Notes: generated by a model not told the origin, from the letters alone. Counted from the stretch's first letter, positions 25,872 to 35,982 are shown. The stretch: 64,000 nt of DNA from Bacillus bingmayongensis (GCF_000299035.1 NZ_JH921518.1:1028439-1092438), one strand, 5' to 3'. Translations and numbers: made by a program.

Positions 25872-27344
25872 GTGAATAAGAAAACAAACTCAATTATGAA
25901 AAATATATTCCACTTACTTTACAGCACAATTTTAGCGAATGTTTTAAATGCAAGTACACTCATACTATTGGCCAATTACTTTAACTCAAAGAACTATGGA
26001 ATATTTAGTGTAGCACTAGCTCTTTCCATGGTCATGCATTTTTTTACAGATTTAGGAGTTAGTAATACGTTCCTTCGTGAAGGATCAAAACAGGAAAACC
26101 TTCATGCTACATTTTTTTCTTATATAAAAGTTCGAGTAGTATGTTTACTGTTAACATTTATTATTTTTTCTTTCGGTATCCATATCTTTTACCATGAACA
26201 ACAAATTCTTTATATGATGTATAGTTTAATGATTCCTTTAATCATCGGACTCGTGCTGCAAAGCATAGGAATAACCTACTTTCAATTAGCTGAAAGAATG
26301 CAATTTATCGCATCTATAAAAATCTTCTCGGCCATTGTCTTAGTCATATTCACCATCTTGTGCATAAGCTTCAAAGTGGATATACATGTAACAGCTTTTT
26401 TATATGGTTTTTCTTATTTAGTCGGGGGGATTTACTGTCTGTATTTACTCAGAAAAAACATGGAATTTAAATGGAAAGTCCCTTTTCAAAAAAAATTACT
26501 GATCCATATTAGTCCGTTCTTAATGAGTGGGTTATTTATTATCTTAACTCCACAACTAGGCCCATTAGTATTAGAAAAAACACTTCCCTTAGGGCTTGTT
26601 GGGCTCTTTGCAGTAGCTTACCGAATCCCCTCAGCTCTCTATCAAATACCAGGGGTTATTGCAGGTGCCTTTTTCCCACTGTTATTTAAGCATAGTAGTC
26701 ACGGGGAGATAAAGAAACATACAGAATTAAATATCTTGCAAATGAAATTTATGTCCTTGATTGGGATGTGTATGACAATATCTTTATTCTATTTATCTCC
26801 CTATCTGATCACGATTTTGTTTGGAGATAAATGGGGTTCTGCCGTTCAACCTTTAAAAATATTGTCCTTTATTATTGTCTTACAAGGATTTAACATCGCT
26901 ATCGCTGATGGTCTTACAACAAGAGGATTGCAAAATCGCCGTACTCTTGTTCAATTTATAACCCTCTCTATTGGCTTAGTGTCTTTTTATTATCTTAGTG
27001 TTACTTATGCAATAGCAGGGGCAGCTTTTTCTGTTTTAGCGATGGAAATCGTATCATTTATTGGTTATATATTAGCTAATCCAATCAGAAAAACAATAGT
27101 AACCAAGGTCATTATTCTATACGGATCCTACTTTTCGGTAAGTTTTATCCTATTACACTACTTATTAGATAAGTTTCCTTTTATAGCCATGTTTTCTACC
27201 ATTATCTTAATGTCTACGATGGTTTTACTATTTGATCAAGCAACTCGGAACTTGATTAAAGATTTTATAAGAAAGAAAAAACAACAGAATATCAATCATT
27301 TAAAAGACGGGAGACAACGAGGGAATGGAAAGATTACAAATTAA
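25872..27344 (+). CDS. Wzx-type polysaccharide flippase
   Basis: 490 residues, GTG start behind GGGAGAG. About twelve to fourteen hydrophobic spans and the N-terminal LANYFNSKNYGIFSVALALS, typical of the MOP/polysaccharide-transporter family (PF01943/PF13440). It moves lipid-linked repeat units across the membrane. It overlaps the polymerase gene by 20 bases. Confidence 0.9.
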   Translation: MNKKTNSIMKNIFHLLYSTILANVLNASTLILLANYFNSKNYGIFSVALALSMVMHFFTDLGVSNTFLREGSKQENLHATFFSYIKVRVVCLLLTFIIFSFGIHIFYHEQQILYMMYSLMIPLIIGLVLQSIGITYFQLAERMQFIASIKIFSAIVLVIFTILCISFKVDIHVTAFLYGFSYLVGGIYCLYLLRKNMEFKWKVPFQKKLLIHISPFLMSGLFIILTPQLGPLVLEKTLPLGLVGLFAVAYRIPSALYQIPGVIAGAFFPLLFKHSSHGEIKKHTELNILQMKFMSLIGMCMTISLFYLSPYLITILFGDKWGSAVQPLKILSFIIVLQGFNIAIADGLTTRGLQNRRTLVQFITLSIGLVSFYYLSVTYAIAGAAFSVLAMEIVSFIGYILANPIRKTIVTKVIILYGSYFSVSFILLHYLLDKFPFIAMFSTIILMSTMVLLFDQATRNLIKDFIRKKKQQNINHLKDGRQRGNGKITN

Positions 27345-28545
27345 AAGAAATATTTCTACTATAGAAGTATTTCTTTTGTTACTTTTTATTACACTTAGCA
27401 AATATAATTTGTCCATCGGTTTTTCGTTAAAAATTTATATGATTTTTCTAGCCGTTTTTTTCTGTATTTACTTTCGAGACTTTTACTTTCGCCCTCTTTA
27501 TCATTATGAAATTTTATTGCTTTTATTTTATTTTACCTATTGTCTAAGCGGTGCTTTTTCACAGTATCCAGAATCAAGTATTCGCGTCATTCTAGGAGTA
27601 ATCCTTGTCCTTATTTGCTACTTCATCATGAGATATATGCTGGAGCAAGCTTCAATTCGTGCTATTGAAGCTTCCATCGCAAATGTCGGAATACTATTTA
27701 ACATTACGAGTTTGCTATTGTACATAATTGGACTAAAAATAACCGGAGGATCTCCAATAGGCGTTGAGATTACCTCTTACGGATTACTATTAGATAGAGA
27801 TTATCCAAGATTAATTGGACTGCTTGATGACCCAAACATCTTCATTTTTTATAATACATTGTTTTTTTGTTTTTACTTAACACACTTAAAAGGATTAAAA
27901 AACTCATTGGGATTCATCTTATGTATCATTACCAACCTTCTTACTTTTTCCCGAGGCGGTATTGTCGCTCTAATACTCGTTATCATTATATATATACTGT
28001 TAGCGGATTTTCTAAAAAAGGTAAAAATGATACTCGTTGCTCTGTTATGTCTAGTTGCCATCTACCTCGCATGTTCTTTTATGCAAATCGATTTGAATCA
28101 GATTATTTCCAGCCGTATCAATGACTTTTCTTCTGATAACGGAAGTGGTCGATTTGAATTATGGAAACAGGCGATTCACTATTTTATGTCTCATCCCCTT
28201 TTGGGAATCGGCGCCTTTAATTTTTCGGATTATTATGCATTTGAACATAATGAAAGACTATATGTTCATAATACATATCTAGAAATCTTAGTAGAGGCAG
28301 GAATTATTGGTTTCCTTTTTTACCTTTCTTTTTTATTCCTGTTCCTAATCAAGATCTTTAAAACGAAATCGCATCGTGAAAAACCGTATATTATTCTTAC
28401 ACTTTTTGCTTTTTTATTACAGATGGTATCCCTTTCTCTTATGATTAATGAAGCGCTTTTCTCCTTTTTAGCAATTGCTTTAAAATACATTTCTGTATAT
28501 GAAAGAAAAGAGGCTGGTTTTTATGATATACACAAAAAAAATTAA
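27325..28545 (+). CDS. Wzy-type polymerase / O-antigen-ligase-like protein
   Basis: 406 residues with ~10-12 membrane spans. The large periplasmic-type loop has GSGRFELWKQAIHYFMSHPL and LYVHNTYLEILVEAGIIGF, the conserved region of PF04932 with its His. Joins repeat units outside the membrane. It overlaps both neighbours, so translation is probably coupled. Confidence 0.88.
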   Translation: MERLQIKRNISTIEVFLLLLFITLSKYNLSIGFSLKIYMIFLAVFFCIYFRDFYFRPLYHYEILLLLFYFTYCLSGAFSQYPESSIRVILGVILVLICYFIMRYMLEQASIRAIEASIANVGILFNITSLLLYIIGLKITGGSPIGVEITSYGLLLDRDYPRLIGLLDDPNIFIFYNTLFFCFYLTHLKGLKNSLGFILCIITNLLTFSRGGIVALILVIIIYILLADFLKKVKMILVALLCLVAIYLACSFMQIDLNQIISSRINDFSSDNGSGRFELWKQAIHYFMSHPLLGIGAFNFSDYYAFEHNERLYVHNTYLEILVEAGIIGFLFYLSFLFLFLIKIFKTKSHREKPYIILTLFAFLLQMVSLSLMINEALFSFLAIALKYISVYERKEAGFYDIHKKN

Positions 28546-29296
28546 TGAATCATTGGTTTCTGTTATCACTCCCTCTTATAACAGCTCTCCTTTTATAAAA
28601 GAAACCATTGAATCCGTTCAGGCTCAATCATATGCTAACTGGGAAATGATTATCGTTGATGATCAGTCGAAAGATGACTCCGTTCATGTCATCAAACAGT
28701 ATATAGAAAAAGACCCACGAATTAAACTTATTACTTTAAATCAAAATGCTGGTGCTGCTAGGGCTAGAAATATAGCATTAAAAGAAGCTCAAGGAGATTA
28801 TATTGCCTTTTTAGACAGCGATGATCTCTGGTTACCTACCAAACTAGAAGAACAAGTCACTTTTATGAAAAAAGGTAACCTTGCTTTTTCTTTTACCTCT
28901 TATTCTTTAATTGACGAACAAGGAAATGCAATGAATATTAAAGTTACTGCACCGAAAGTAGTAGATTATAAATATTTGCTGGGAAATACGACGATTGGCT
29001 GTTTAACCGTGATGTTAGATAGACATCAATTTAAACACATTGAAATGCCTATTATCCAACCTGAAGATACTGCCCTATGGTTAGTATTATTACGGCTAGG
29101 ATATCAAGCATATGGTTTACAAAAAATTTTATCTAAATATCGTATTGTCAGTAACTCTACTTCAAGGAATAAATTAAAAGCTGCCTACCGATATTGGAAA
29201 CTCTTACGAAACCAAGAAAAGTTAAACTTTGTAAAAGCCAACTTTTATTTTAGTCAATATGCCTATCATGCATACAAGAAAAACAGAGGAGACTGA
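28523..29296 (+). CDS. Family 2 glycosyltransferase
   Basis: 257 residues. The ATG at 28523 follows AAAGAGG; a start 24 bases upstream contains that site and is rejected. GT-A core: SVITPSYNSSPFI, IIVDDQSKDDS, and metal site DSDD (98-101) with IQPEDTALW as the later acidic motif. No membrane span, so a cytosolic inverting transferase that extends the repeat unit. Donor unknown. Confidence 0.9.
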   Translation: MIYTKKINESLVSVITPSYNSSPFIKETIESVQAQSYANWEMIIVDDQSKDDSVHVIKQYIEKDPRIKLITLNQNAGAARARNIALKEAQGDYIAFLDSDDLWLPTKLEEQVTFMKKGNLAFSFTSYSLIDEQGNAMNIKVTAPKVVDYKYLLGNTTIGCLTVMLDRHQFKHIEMPIIQPEDTALWLVLLRLGYQAYGLQKILSKYRIVSNSTSRNKLKAAYRYWKLLRNQEKLNFVKANFYFSQYAYHAYKKNRGD

Positions 29297-29320
29297 ATGC
29301 CCAGTGGGGGGAAATAAAAA

Positions 29321-30370
29321 ATGAACAATATTCTACTATTAACTGATAAACTCATAACAGGTGGCGCTGAGATGTATTTTTGCAAATTAGAAAACCATCT
29401 CAAAGATGAAAACATGACGTTTTATTCAGCAGCTGCCACAGGTGAGTTGTATCATCAAATTCATAATAAGCATCATTTCATTCCTTTAAGTTTAAAAAAT
29501 CATCCTGCTAACCTCTATACATTAAGTAAACAAGTGATTCAATTGGACATTGATGTTATCCATGCAAATAGTCTTAGAATGTTACTGTATTCCATCGTAA
29601 TAAAAAAAATCACGGGGAGAAAAATTAAGCTAGTTTATACAAAACATAATGTTACAATACTTGAAAAAAAGTTTCCCACGCTATTTAAAAAAGTGTTAAA
29701 TCAACATGCTAATCAAATTATTGCAGTTAGTAACTTTGAGAAAGAGAGATTACTGCAATTTGGTATAAGAAAAGACCTTATGCGAACGATTTACAATGGT
29801 GTTGATGTAAAACATTTTTCTTTTCAACAAATACAGCCTAAAGAAACCCTTAATATCGGAATTTTAGCCCGATTATCAAAAGAGAAAAACCATGAACTTT
29901 TTTTAAAAATTGCAAATGAGTTAAAAAATGTACGTAACGTAATGTTTTATATTGCTGGAGATGGACCTGAACGGGACTTTATTGAAAACATGATTCGTAA
30001 TTTCAAGTTAAATGATAAGGTGAAGCTTTTAGGTAATACATCTAACCCATATGAATTTATTTGCAGTATGGACTTGCTGCTTCTAACGTCCCTAAGAGAA
30101 GTGTTTCCAATGGTAGTCCTTGAAGCAATGGCTTCTGGAACCCCTATTATTTCTGTAGATGTTGGTGGTATCAACGAAGCCATTATAGATGAGGAAACGG
30201 GAATTCTCATTTCCCATCACTCTGAAAAAGACTTTGCAAAAAAAATCCAGTTACTTCATAACAATCAAGACTTAAGAAAATATTTAGGAAAAGCGGCAAG
30301 AGAAAAAGTAGAAACATCCTTTTCCCTCTCAAATATGATTCATTCTACGCTTGAAACCTATCAATCTTAA
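29321..30370 (+). CDS. Family 4 glycosyltransferase
   Basis: 349 residues, GT-B fold. TGGAEMYFCKL at the N-terminus, IYNGVDVKHF, and the donor-site E-x7-E in EVFPMVVLEAMASG (about 260-268) define GT4. GGGGGGAAA precedes the ATG. With one initiating enzyme and two transferases in the cluster, the repeat unit would have about three sugars unless other loci contribute. A terminator follows directly. Confidence 0.92.
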   Translation: MNNILLLTDKLITGGAEMYFCKLENHLKDENMTFYSAAATGELYHQIHNKHHFIPLSLKNHPANLYTLSKQVIQLDIDVIHANSLRMLLYSIVIKKITGRKIKLVYTKHNVTILEKKFPTLFKKVLNQHANQIIAVSNFEKERLLQFGIRKDLMRTIYNGVDVKHFSFQQIQPKETLNIGILARLSKEKNHELFLKIANELKNVRNVMFYIAGDGPERDFIENMIRNFKLNDKVKLLGNTSNPYEFICSMDLLLLTSLREVFPMVVLEAMASGTPIISVDVGGINEAIIDEETGILISHHSEKDFAKKIQLLHNNQDLRKYLGKAAREKVETSFSLSNMIHSTLETYQS

Positions 30371-30400
30371 AAAAACAAACGAAGTCATCGTTTGTTTTTT
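30370..30400 (+). terminator. Terminator of the EPS operon
   Basis: AAAAAACAAACGA / TCGTTTGTTTTTT, a 13-bp stem with T run, abutting the GT4 stop codon. Confidence 0.88.
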
Positions 30401-30469
30401 CTTATATATATATGCATTTTTTTAAACATGCATATTATATAATATCCCACTATATAAGGAGTGTTTAAA

Positions 30470-32011
30470 TTGACAGAACCTCTTAATTTTGCCGAAGACT
30501 GCCAAAATCAAAGTGTTATTAATATTGATTGTTTTGGTGCCAGTCCAGATTTACCAAATAATTCTCAAGCTATTCAAGAAGCCATTAATTATTGCGTAGC
30601 CAACAATTATTCCAAAGTTGTCATCACTGGGAAGAAACAATATACTATATCCTCACCTATTGTTATTAAATCAAATGTACACCTTGAAATGGATCCTACT
30701 GTAACATTAATCGTCAAAGGGAATTTCCAAGTATTTGAGCTTCAAAAAAATACTTCAATCTCTGGTGGTTCGATTGAAATCATGGACAATAGCTTTAACT
30801 CATCCGTTCTTTTTCTTTCTGGTACCCAGCAAATAGAAATTCATAATCATACTTGTATATCAAATATTAATATAATAAACCGTACAACCACTTACCAAGG
30901 TATCGCAATTCATTTCTCTTGCACAAAAGCATGGGATTTCATAAGCTTCGTTAAGGCACACTCAATCCAAATCACAAACTTTCATACGGCCATCTATTTA
31001 AAAACAGAAAAGCTCGAGGATATAAACAATCCTTGCTGGATTAATGCAAACTCCTTCCATTCTATTTTCATAGATGGTTGTCAGTACGGTATCGAGATTG
31101 TAGGAAATAGTGAATTACCTTACGAAATTTCCGGGAACACCTTTACCGGAATCCAAGTGCAATGCCGGAAACAAACAAAGAAAGTAATCCGATGTTCCGG
31201 TGCCTATAATATGTTTGATGGAGTAATATGGGACGTCTTTCGTATGGAGGCTGCTCCTCTCGTTATCGAATTTTCTTCCACTTCTCATCATAACTACCTA
31301 TTCTCAAATCAAGTTGCTACATCTATTCTCGATCGTGGCCTATACAATCATTGTACCTCACCACATGAAGAATCCCTTCCTATATATTCTCCTCTTGCAT
31401 TAGGAAAAGCGCATCTAATTGGGAATCAAGATGATATCTTAGTAAATGCAAATGTCCGCTACGCGGTGCGTCAACTTTCTGGAAAAGCCCCTTACGGAGG
31501 ACATATTAATAATTGTTTTAACCTACTCGATGAACAAAGTGTGAATTACCTAGATGTTCCTAGCACTCAGCCAATTGTAATCGAGTTAGATTTTTCTAAG
31601 CAGCCTATTAAAATGCTGAATTGTATTGGCATCTATTTTGGATGGAATGAAAGTCCAAGTCGTATTTTAATCGAATATCAGCGGAGCCTAAACGGACCAT
31701 GGGAGGTTGCTAAAGATCTCCGGTTTAATGTCGGAAACACCGTGATTTCAGACGTAAGAGCAACTACGTTGTATAAAGTTAAACTAACACTAAGCGGATA
31801 TACACAAGATCACAAGAGATTTCGTATAAATCGAATATTCGCAAAATCATCTTTACAGCATGGCTCCTCATGGTTACCAACTACTGGTGGCACATTATAT
31901 GGAGATTTAGAATTTCAAAAAGGGAATACTGTAACGTTGACCTCTCCGAATGGAACAAAATGGAGATTGAGTATAGATGATCAAGGGAAAATTAGCACGT
32001 CCAAACTATGA
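30470..32011 (+). CDS. Beta-helix (pectate-lyase-superfamily-like) protein with phage-tail-like C-terminus
   Basis: 513 residues from TTG behind AAGGAG at 8 bases; a GTG nine bases upstream is too close to that site. Residues ~15-290 look like a right-handed beta-helix: the opening INIDCFGASPDLPNNSQAIQEA is the usual cap of Pectate_lyase_3 proteins. A second domain (~360-455) resembles a carbohydrate-binding or discoidin-like module, and the last ~50 residues (GGTLYGDLEFQKGNTVTLTS, NGTKWRLSIDDQGKIST) resemble phage tail-fibre ends. No signal peptide. It may bind or cleave a polysaccharide, possibly the one made by the cluster, but no catalytic residues can be assigned. Confidence 0.7.
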   Translation: MTEPLNFAEDCQNQSVINIDCFGASPDLPNNSQAIQEAINYCVANNYSKVVITGKKQYTISSPIVIKSNVHLEMDPTVTLIVKGNFQVFELQKNTSISGGSIEIMDNSFNSSVLFLSGTQQIEIHNHTCISNINIINRTTTYQGIAIHFSCTKAWDFISFVKAHSIQITNFHTAIYLKTEKLEDINNPCWINANSFHSIFIDGCQYGIEIVGNSELPYEISGNTFTGIQVQCRKQTKKVIRCSGAYNMFDGVIWDVFRMEAAPLVIEFSSTSHHNYLFSNQVATSILDRGLYNHCTSPHEESLPIYSPLALGKAHLIGNQDDILVNANVRYAVRQLSGKAPYGGHINNCFNLLDEQSVNYLDVPSTQPIVIELDFSKQPIKMLNCIGIYFGWNESPSRILIEYQRSLNGPWEVAKDLRFNVGNTVISDVRATTLYKVKLTLSGYTQDHKRFRINRIFAKSSLQHGSSWLPTTGGTLYGDLEFQKGNTVTLTSPNGTKWRLSIDDQGKISTSKL

Positions 32012-32164
32012 AAATACAACAAACTAAGACTCATTTCCTGCCACTTAGATGATTCGAAAACGATCTACTTTACATCATCATGCCCCCATTCAACTTATAC
32101 GTTATAATTGCCTCCTAGGGGACTCCCCCTAAAAAAGCAATGTCCGATTGAGAGAACATTACAA

Positions 32165-33094
32165 TTACTGTTTCACTTCATTTGCTTGTCCCCTATCAGA
32201 GATTCTGCTCGTAGGCACCGAAGAAATATCAATACTCGTATCCATACTCTTATCTGTAAGCTCAATAATAGCATTCTCATGCTTGATCTGGTTCAAATCC
32301 CACAACATCCCATGAAACTCATTGTGTTGCCCACTCACCTTCAAAACACTTTTTGTTTTACTTGAAGGTTGTATCTGTAAATTTGTAAATTGATTTCCAC
32401 TAGCCTCATTCGGTATCGTAGAATGACTATCCATGTAAATCATGTTTACACAATCCTCTAAAGAAAAGTTCAGAAACCGATTAGCATTTATCCAAGCATA
32501 TCCAGAATTCGGTTTATCTACTTTTAACTTTACTCCATTCTTCATTCCTACTACCTTAATGTTTTCAAAGTTAACAAAAGAAATCTCATGTTCTCTTCCG
32601 CCAGCGTATAACGATATCCCTGTACCCTTGTTCGTTTCAGACCAATTGATGATATTTATATCCTTTATATATGTTTTGTTCCAGGTGTTATAATATTTAT
32701 GTTTACCATCTAAATAGATCACTTCCGAGTTAAAATTCGCATCATCAATGGCAATATAGGCTCCTTCAATTGAAGCATTCTTCTCTATTTCAAGCACCCT
32801 GAAGTTACCATCAACAATGAACTGCGTTCCATACCCAAATAATAACTTAACGCCCTCCCTAACAATGATAGGTGAAGTGATCTTGTACTTTCTGTCATCA
32901 AGCAAAACAGTCTTTATTTTATTATCCTTTGCTTTATTAATAGCTGATTGAATTTTATCAGAATCATTTTTCCCTTTAAAATCCTCCACGTATATCTTCT
33001 CTTTTCGATCTGAATTAGAATGATTCTGGTAGTAAAGAACAAAAACAATTAGCACTATACCTAAGAAGATTAAACCAATCATTTTTTTCATCAT
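32165..33094 (-). CDS. Membrane-anchored beta-helix protein, paralogue of the preceding one
   Basis: 309 residues. An N-terminal membrane segment (KKMIGLIFLGIVLIVFVLYY) should leave the rest outside. The body parallels the N-terminal half of the convergent neighbour: ITSPIIVREGVKL versus ISSPIVIKSNVHL, GNFRVLEIEKNASI versus GNFQVFELQKNTSI, and AWINANRF versus CWINANSF. It lacks the C-terminal modules. The start is the ATG behind GAGG at 33094 rather than 12 bases upstream. Function unknown; surface polysaccharide processing is inferred from context. Confidence 0.72.
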   Translation of the reverse strand: MMKKMIGLIFLGIVLIVFVLYYQNHSNSDRKEKIYVEDFKGKNDSDKIQSAINKAKDNKIKTVLLDDRKYKITSPIIVREGVKLLFGYGTQFIVDGNFRVLEIEKNASIEGAYIAIDDANFNSEVIYLDGKHKYYNTWNKTYIKDINIINWSETNKGTGISLYAGGREHEISFVNFENIKVVGMKNGVKLKVDKPNSGYAWINANRFLNFSLEDCVNMIYMDSHSTIPNEASGNQFTNLQIQPSSKTKSVLKVSGQHNEFHGMLWDLNQIKHENAIIELTDKSMDTSIDISSVPTSRISDRGQANEVKQ

Positions 33095-33833
33095 ACTCAT
33101 CCTCATATTTAGTTTCCTCTCTTCGGTTCGTTATATATGAATATTCTATTGTTGTCTTCAAATATTAATACTTTCATAAAACAAGATTAAAAGGTAAAAA
33201 GACTACCATACATTCCTTAAGAACTGATATGATCTCCCCTAAGCAAGAAAAGTATAAAAAAACTCCTTTGAATCAGGCTGTTTTAAGCTTTATCGATAGA
33301 AGAGATTTCACTAAAGGAGACTGATTGGATTTTATAACATTTTTTACAACCCTTACCTCTTTTATTTTCGTGCAGATGGATATTTTTTGCAAGCAAAAGG
33401 TGTAATTCTTTTCCTTACAGATTCACGTCGGAAAAATCTCTTAATTAATAATGGTTAACCTTAACTCATAATTCACTATCCTCATCAACAAACGTGAATT
33501 TCAAACGAAATTAGCCTTTTGCGGGCACTATCCCATGTGCATCATGCTAAAGAGAAATTATATCCATTAATAGAGTATAGTATATTTTATTAAACAAATA
33601 TTGTTTTGTTTGCATACTTGTCTAACAACATCCTTGATGTATAACTTATACATTTGAAGTTAACATCCCCTAAAATTATACGCAGTAAACACAAAGACTA
33701 ATTCTATATTCATCAAGGATTAGACCTTTTTATCTTTTAAAAGCTTTATGCAAAAATATATACATTCTTGTTTTGTAAATAAGGGATAATTGTGCTTTCT
33801 CTATAAATTATAAACTCAATATATTTTTTATAG
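33095..33833. other. Intergenic region, AT-rich
   Basis: About 740 bases. A stretch near 33534-33560 (CATGTGCATCATGCTAAAG) weakly resembles an IS231 end, but no partner was found. No gene recognised. Confidence 0.4.
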
Positions 33834-33873
33834 AAAAAGAAGCCAGTCTCGTTAAAGAGAACTGGCTTCTTTA
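33834..33873 (-). terminator. Terminator of the SH3b-3D gene
   Basis: AAGAAGCCAGTCTC / GAGAACTGGCTTCTT with one bulge, followed on the minus strand by a T run, 15 bases after the stop. Confidence 0.85.
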
Positions 33874-33887
33874 CAATAAATGATTGA

Positions 33888-35528
33888 TTAGTTTAAAATT
33901 TTCACCTTAACAGTTTGACGTCCCCAATTACTAGATTCGCCTTTTGAACCAACTAGAACGTCAATGCGATTACCTTTAATTGCACCACCAGTATCACCAG
34001 CGATTGCTTCTCCGTAACCTTCTACCCATACTTTTGATCCTAATGGAATTACTTTCGGATCAACTGCAATCAGTTTCATGTTTGGATTTGCTGTTAAGTC
34101 ATGACCCATTGCACTTAATACACGACCACCGTATGCGCCGTTTTCACTTGGGTCCGCAGTATATGCTGTTGCTACAACTGTTAACTCACGAGCACCAGAT
34201 GATGCGTTTGTTTCAGTTGATTTCCCATTAGGTTGTTGTGCTTCTGTTTTTTGAGTTTTTGCAGCTTCTTGCGCTTTCGCTACTTCTTGCGCTTTTGCTG
34301 CTTCTTGCGCTTTCGCAGCTTCTTGCGCTTTTGCTGCTTCTTGCGCTTTTGCTGCTTCTTGCGCTTTCGCTACTTCTTGCGCTTTCGCTACTTCTTGCGC
34401 TTTCGCTACTTCTTGCGCTTTCGCTACTTCTTGCGCTTTCGCTACTTCTTGCGCTTTCGCTACTTCTTGCGCTTTCGCTACTTCTTGCGCTTTCGCTACT
34501 TCTTGCGCTTTCGCTACTTCTTGCGCTTTCGCTACTTCTTGCGCTTTCGCTACTTCTTGCGCTTTCGCTACTTCTTGCGCTTTCGCTACTTCTTGCGCTT
34601 TCGCTACTTCTTGCGCTTTCGCTACTTCTTGCGCTTTCGCTACTTCTTGCGCTTTCGCTACTTCTTGCGCTTTCGCTACTTCTTGCGCTTTCGCTACTTC
34701 TTGCGCTTTCGCTACTTCTTGCGCTTTCGCTACTTCTTGCGCTTTCGCTACTTCTTGCGCTTTCGCTACTTCTTGCGCTTTCGCTACTTCTTGCGCTTTC
34801 GCTACTTCTTGCGCTTTCGCTACTTCTTGCGCTTTCGCTACTTCTTGCGCTTTCGCTACTTCTTGCGCTTTCGCTACTTCTTGCGCTTTCGCTACTTCTT
34901 GCGCTTTCGCTACTTCTTGCGCTTTCGCTACTTCTTGCGCTTTCGCTACTTCTTGCGCTTTCGCTACTTCTTGCGCTTTTGCTGCTTCTTGCGCTTTCGC
35001 TACTTCTTGCGCTTTCGCTACTTCTTGAGTTTTCGCTACTCCTTGAGTTTTCGCTACTTTTTGAACCTTCGCCACCTCTTGAGTTTTAACAGGCGCTGTA
35101 CTTGTTAAGAAAGGAACATGTACATAAGCTGTTTTTCCGTTATATTCAAATTGCAACCAATCATTTTGTACTTGATGTGTTGTTTCGATTACATCGTCTT
35201 TTTTCAATTTACCAAGAATTTCTGAGTTTGTGTTTGCTTCAGCACGTACATTTAATACGTTTGCTGTTACGTAATAGATATCCTTTGTAAAGTCCGCGCT
35301 TACGAACGCTTCTTTACCATTTAATTTGATTTTTGACCATCCGTTTTCTGTATGTATAACATTTAATTTATATCCATCTAGTAATTTACCGACAACGTTT
35401 GATTTCGTAGTTGGGTTTTCTCTTACATTTAGTACATCAGCTGTTACGACAGTTTCTGCATTAGCAGATGTTGTGAAAATCCCAAGACCAAAAACTGCTG
35501 CTGTTGCTACACCAATTATCTTTTTCAT
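33888..35528 (-). CDS. SH3b-3D cell-wall protein of EntA/EntB type with giant hexapeptide repeat
   Basis: 546 residues from an ATG behind GGAGG. Signal peptide (cleavage near TSANA), two SH3b domains (~27-80 and ~88-142; VTADVLNVRENPTTKSNVVG is typical), then about 46 copies of a hexapeptide AKAQEV (~147-426), and a C-terminal 3D domain (~448-546) with its three Asp (IAVDPKVI, AGDTGGA, NRIDVL). SH3b domains bind peptidoglycan and 3D domains are linked to glycan cleavage. The repeat is helical, Ala/Lys/Gln/Glu-rich and probably acts as a stalk. Known relatives in this group are called enterotoxin-like or cell-wall-binding proteins. Confidence 0.9.
   Translation of the reverse strand: MKKIIGVATAAVFGLGIFTTSANAETVVTADVLNVRENPTTKSNVVGKLLDGYKLNVIHTENGWSKIKLNGKEAFVSADFTKDIYYVTANVLNVRAEANTNSEILGKLKKDDVIETTHQVQNDWLQFEYNGKTAYVHVPFLTSTAPVKTQEVAKVQKVAKTQGVAKTQEVAKAQEVAKAQEAAKAQEVAKAQEVAKAQEVAKAQEVAKAQEVAKAQEVAKAQEVAKAQEVAKAQEVAKAQEVAKAQEVAKAQEVAKAQEVAKAQEVAKAQEVAKAQEVAKAQEVAKAQEVAKAQEVAKAQEVAKAQEVAKAQEVAKAQEVAKAQEVAKAQEVAKAQEVAKAQEVAKAQEVAKAQEVAKAQEVAKAQEVAKAQEVAKAQEVAKAQEVAKAQEAAKAQEAAKAQEAAKAQEAAKAQEVAKAQEAAKTQKTEAQQPNGKSTETNASSGARELTVVATAYTADPSENGAYGGRVLSAMGHDLTANPNMKLIAVDPKVIPLGSKVWVEGYGEAIAGDTGGAIKGNRIDVLVGSKGESSNWGRQTVKVKILN
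34249..35088 (-). repeat. 18-bp minisatellite (VNTR) within the SH3b-3D gene
   Basis: About 46 tandem 18-bp units; roughly 34 central ones (about 34370-34978) are identical, reading GCTACTTCTTGCGCTTTC on the plus strand. Units at both edges carry Val-to-Ala or other changes. Each unit adds six residues and keeps the frame, so copy number can change without breaking the gene. Confidence 0.95.
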
Positions 35529-35971
35529 AATAGCCTCCATTGCATTTGTTTTCGAGTCTCATTATAGCAATCATTTTTTTGAGATTTGGATAAATCACAG
35601 AATTACAAACGATTCGTAATATAGCATTAACACTTTGTAACAATGATAGAAACAACAGAAAGATGCTTTCAACCGCTTGTATTCAGGAGGTTTATTGACT
35701 TTAATTATTATAATTAGCCATTAATTTATTTCAAAATGATGAAATGTGTTTCTTATATATTTCATTTTTATTAATATATCATTACTGTTAGTGGTGATTT
35801 TACTATAAAACGAACAATATAGTTATATAATAATAATATTTTTCAGTCTGTAAAATTATAAAAACATGATTAGCATTAAGGGAAATTCGTACAATTGTTA
35901 CAAGGAGCAAATATTATACGGAAAGATTTACCTTTTATCCTCGAGTTCTCTAGTCATTTTTTTGATAGTAG
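35529..35971. other. Intergenic region upstream of the SH3b-3D gene
   Basis: Very AT-rich, about 440 bases; should hold the promoter of the minus-strand gene. No coding sequence seen. Confidence 0.4.
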
Positions 35972-35982
35972 GGGTAGCGTCA

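Noticed and set aside
33534-33560. IS231-like end (CATGTGCATCATGCTAAAG)
   Set aside because: Match is weak, no inverted partner and no duplication found.
34249-35088. Tandem 18-bp repeat as a CRISPR array
   Set aside because: Units are directly adjacent with no spacers, in frame inside a coding gene, and no cas genes are present.
34233-35108. Two long plus-strand frames of Leu/Ala/Ser or Phe/Leu/Arg repeats
   Set aside because: They are shadows of the 18-bp repeat, which is open in several frames because a unit of six codons has no stop. No ribosome site, and the minus-strand gene has signal peptide and domains.
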